Below are positions 41,970-42,495 of a stretch of 42,495 nt of DNA, in pieces (the stretch's first letter is position 1; the number at the start of each line of letters is the position of its first letter). A program made the position numbers and the translations under genes. The stretch covers positions 1 through 42,495 of the forward strand of contig JBAOKB010000141.1 in the NCBI GenBank assembly GCA_037044905.1, given 5' to 3'. The notes beneath the pieces were generated by a model. It had not been told where the DNA came from, did not search any database, and saw nothing but the letters and a program-made list of their open reading frames with translations. Source of the stretch: Hortaea werneckii (Eukaryota > Ascomycota > Dothideomycetes > Mycosphaerellales > Teratosphaeriaceae).

Positions 41970-42495
41970 TTATTTTTTTTTTTCTATTAAAGAATCATGG
42001 AGTTTAATAAAGTCACTATGGTGATCTTTGAAAGCATTGTTAATTTTTCCTTCGTGCAGCATAGTATCGAGTTTCAACAATTTGTTATACCTATCTGCAT
42101 GGCTAATGTAGTCACCATACAGTCTTTTAACTCTATTGTTAAGCTCATCAGCTTCCACATCGGACATAGAACGAGACGCATTTATGTGTGAAAAGGAATT
42201 TCCATCAACAACAAAACTAATACCTTTAGTTTCTTTAATACGCTGCAATTCATATAAAACACCTGCAATGTCTTTCAAAGTATCATGCATATTATTAGCC
42301 ATATTAGAATGGGCTGATACAGCCTTAGTACTAGTGGATTCACTTCCACCACTAGACTGGTTATCCATATGCAGATTACCATCAAAACCTTTCGGTGTCA
42401 TATTTAAAGTGTATTGGTCAAAAATAAGTATAATTATTTTTTTTAAGAGCAATACCAAACTACAGAAAGACACATTAGTTAAATCAAACTCAGTA
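41970..42495 (-). CDS. Unknown ORF orf231, 5' end cut by the window edge
   Basis: C-terminal 174 codons of orf231 (complete at 14097-14792), identical as far as it goes. The window ends inside the gene, so the first membrane segment and the start are missing. Confidence 0.62.
   Translation of the reverse strand, partial: TEFDLTNVSFCSLVLLLKKIIILIFDQYTLNMTPKGFDGNLHMDNQSSGGSESTSTKAVSAHSNMANNMHDTLKDIAGVLYELQRIKETKGISFVVDGNSFSHINASRSMSDVEADELNNRVKRLYGDYISHADRYNKLLKLDTMLHEGKINNAFKDHHSDFIKLHDSLIEKKK

Larger units (their letters stand above)
27868..42495. repeat. Terminal redundancy, second copy
   Basis: Second pass over the block 1-14622. Features below in this range duplicate those of the first copy and are listed so the coordinates are usable. 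Net length difference is +6 bases. Confidence 0.95.

Noticed and set aside
27868..42495. True 14.6-kb segmental duplication
   Set aside because: The junction continues nad4 exactly, the copies are in the same order to the end of the window, and differences are homopolymer lengths only. Circular wrap-around explains everything.
1..42495. CRISPR arrays or bacterial operons
   Set aside because: No regular spacer-repeat pattern. The recurring palindromes are scattered in spacers, and all genes are mitochondrial.

Overview
The window is fungal mitochondrial DNA: one complete circular mitochondrial genome read about one and a half times round. The block at 1-14622 recurs at 27868-42495, so the unit is about 27,867 bp. 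It is very AT-rich and uses UGA as tryptophan, confirmed by a tRNA-Trp with anticodon UCA. It carries the standard 14 respiratory genes (cox1-3, cob, atp6/8/9, nad1-6, nad4L), both rRNA genes and 28 tRNA-like genes covering all 20 amino acids. The complex I genes exclude Saccharomyces-type yeasts. Compactness, no introns in any protein gene, and every gene on the minus strand suggest a basidiomycetous yeast, but this is inference and the species is not identified.

Transcription order is from high to low coordinates. Single-copy part: nad4 (27932-26454), a degenerate tRNA-Val, trnK, cox1, cob, the fused block nad4L-nad5-nad2-nad3, a tRNA cluster, cox2, a second tRNA cluster, then orf231. Doubly represented part, in first-copy coordinates: trnH/M/V, atp8, atp6, cox3, a roughly 1 kb non-coding region, trnG/D/S/W/I/S/P, rnl, a small unknown ORF (orf49), a second trnK, rns, trnR(CCU), an atp9-derived ORF broken by a stop, atp9, orf234, nad1, nad6, and back to nad4. 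The tRNAs separate most transcripts, as expected for tRNA-punctuated processing.

The known genes encode membrane subunits of complexes I, III, IV and V plus the RNAs needed to translate them. I see no rps3, homing endonuclease, DNA polymerase or RNA polymerase gene. Four unrecognised membrane-type ORFs stand out: orf234 overlaps the end of atp9, orf231 sits exactly between two tRNAs, orf49 runs into the 5' end of a tRNA-Lys, and the atp9-like ORF starts as ATP synthase subunit 9 and continues as unrelated sequence after an in-frame UAA.

Other unexplained structure: a family of A/T-flanked palindromes with an ACTT...AAGT core in many spacers, a shared 20-bp motif upstream of both rRNA genes (a promoter candidate), and duplicated or decaying tRNAs. 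The two copies of the overlap differ at ten places, nearly all homopolymer lengths, so they look like one molecule with read or assembly error rather than a true duplication.
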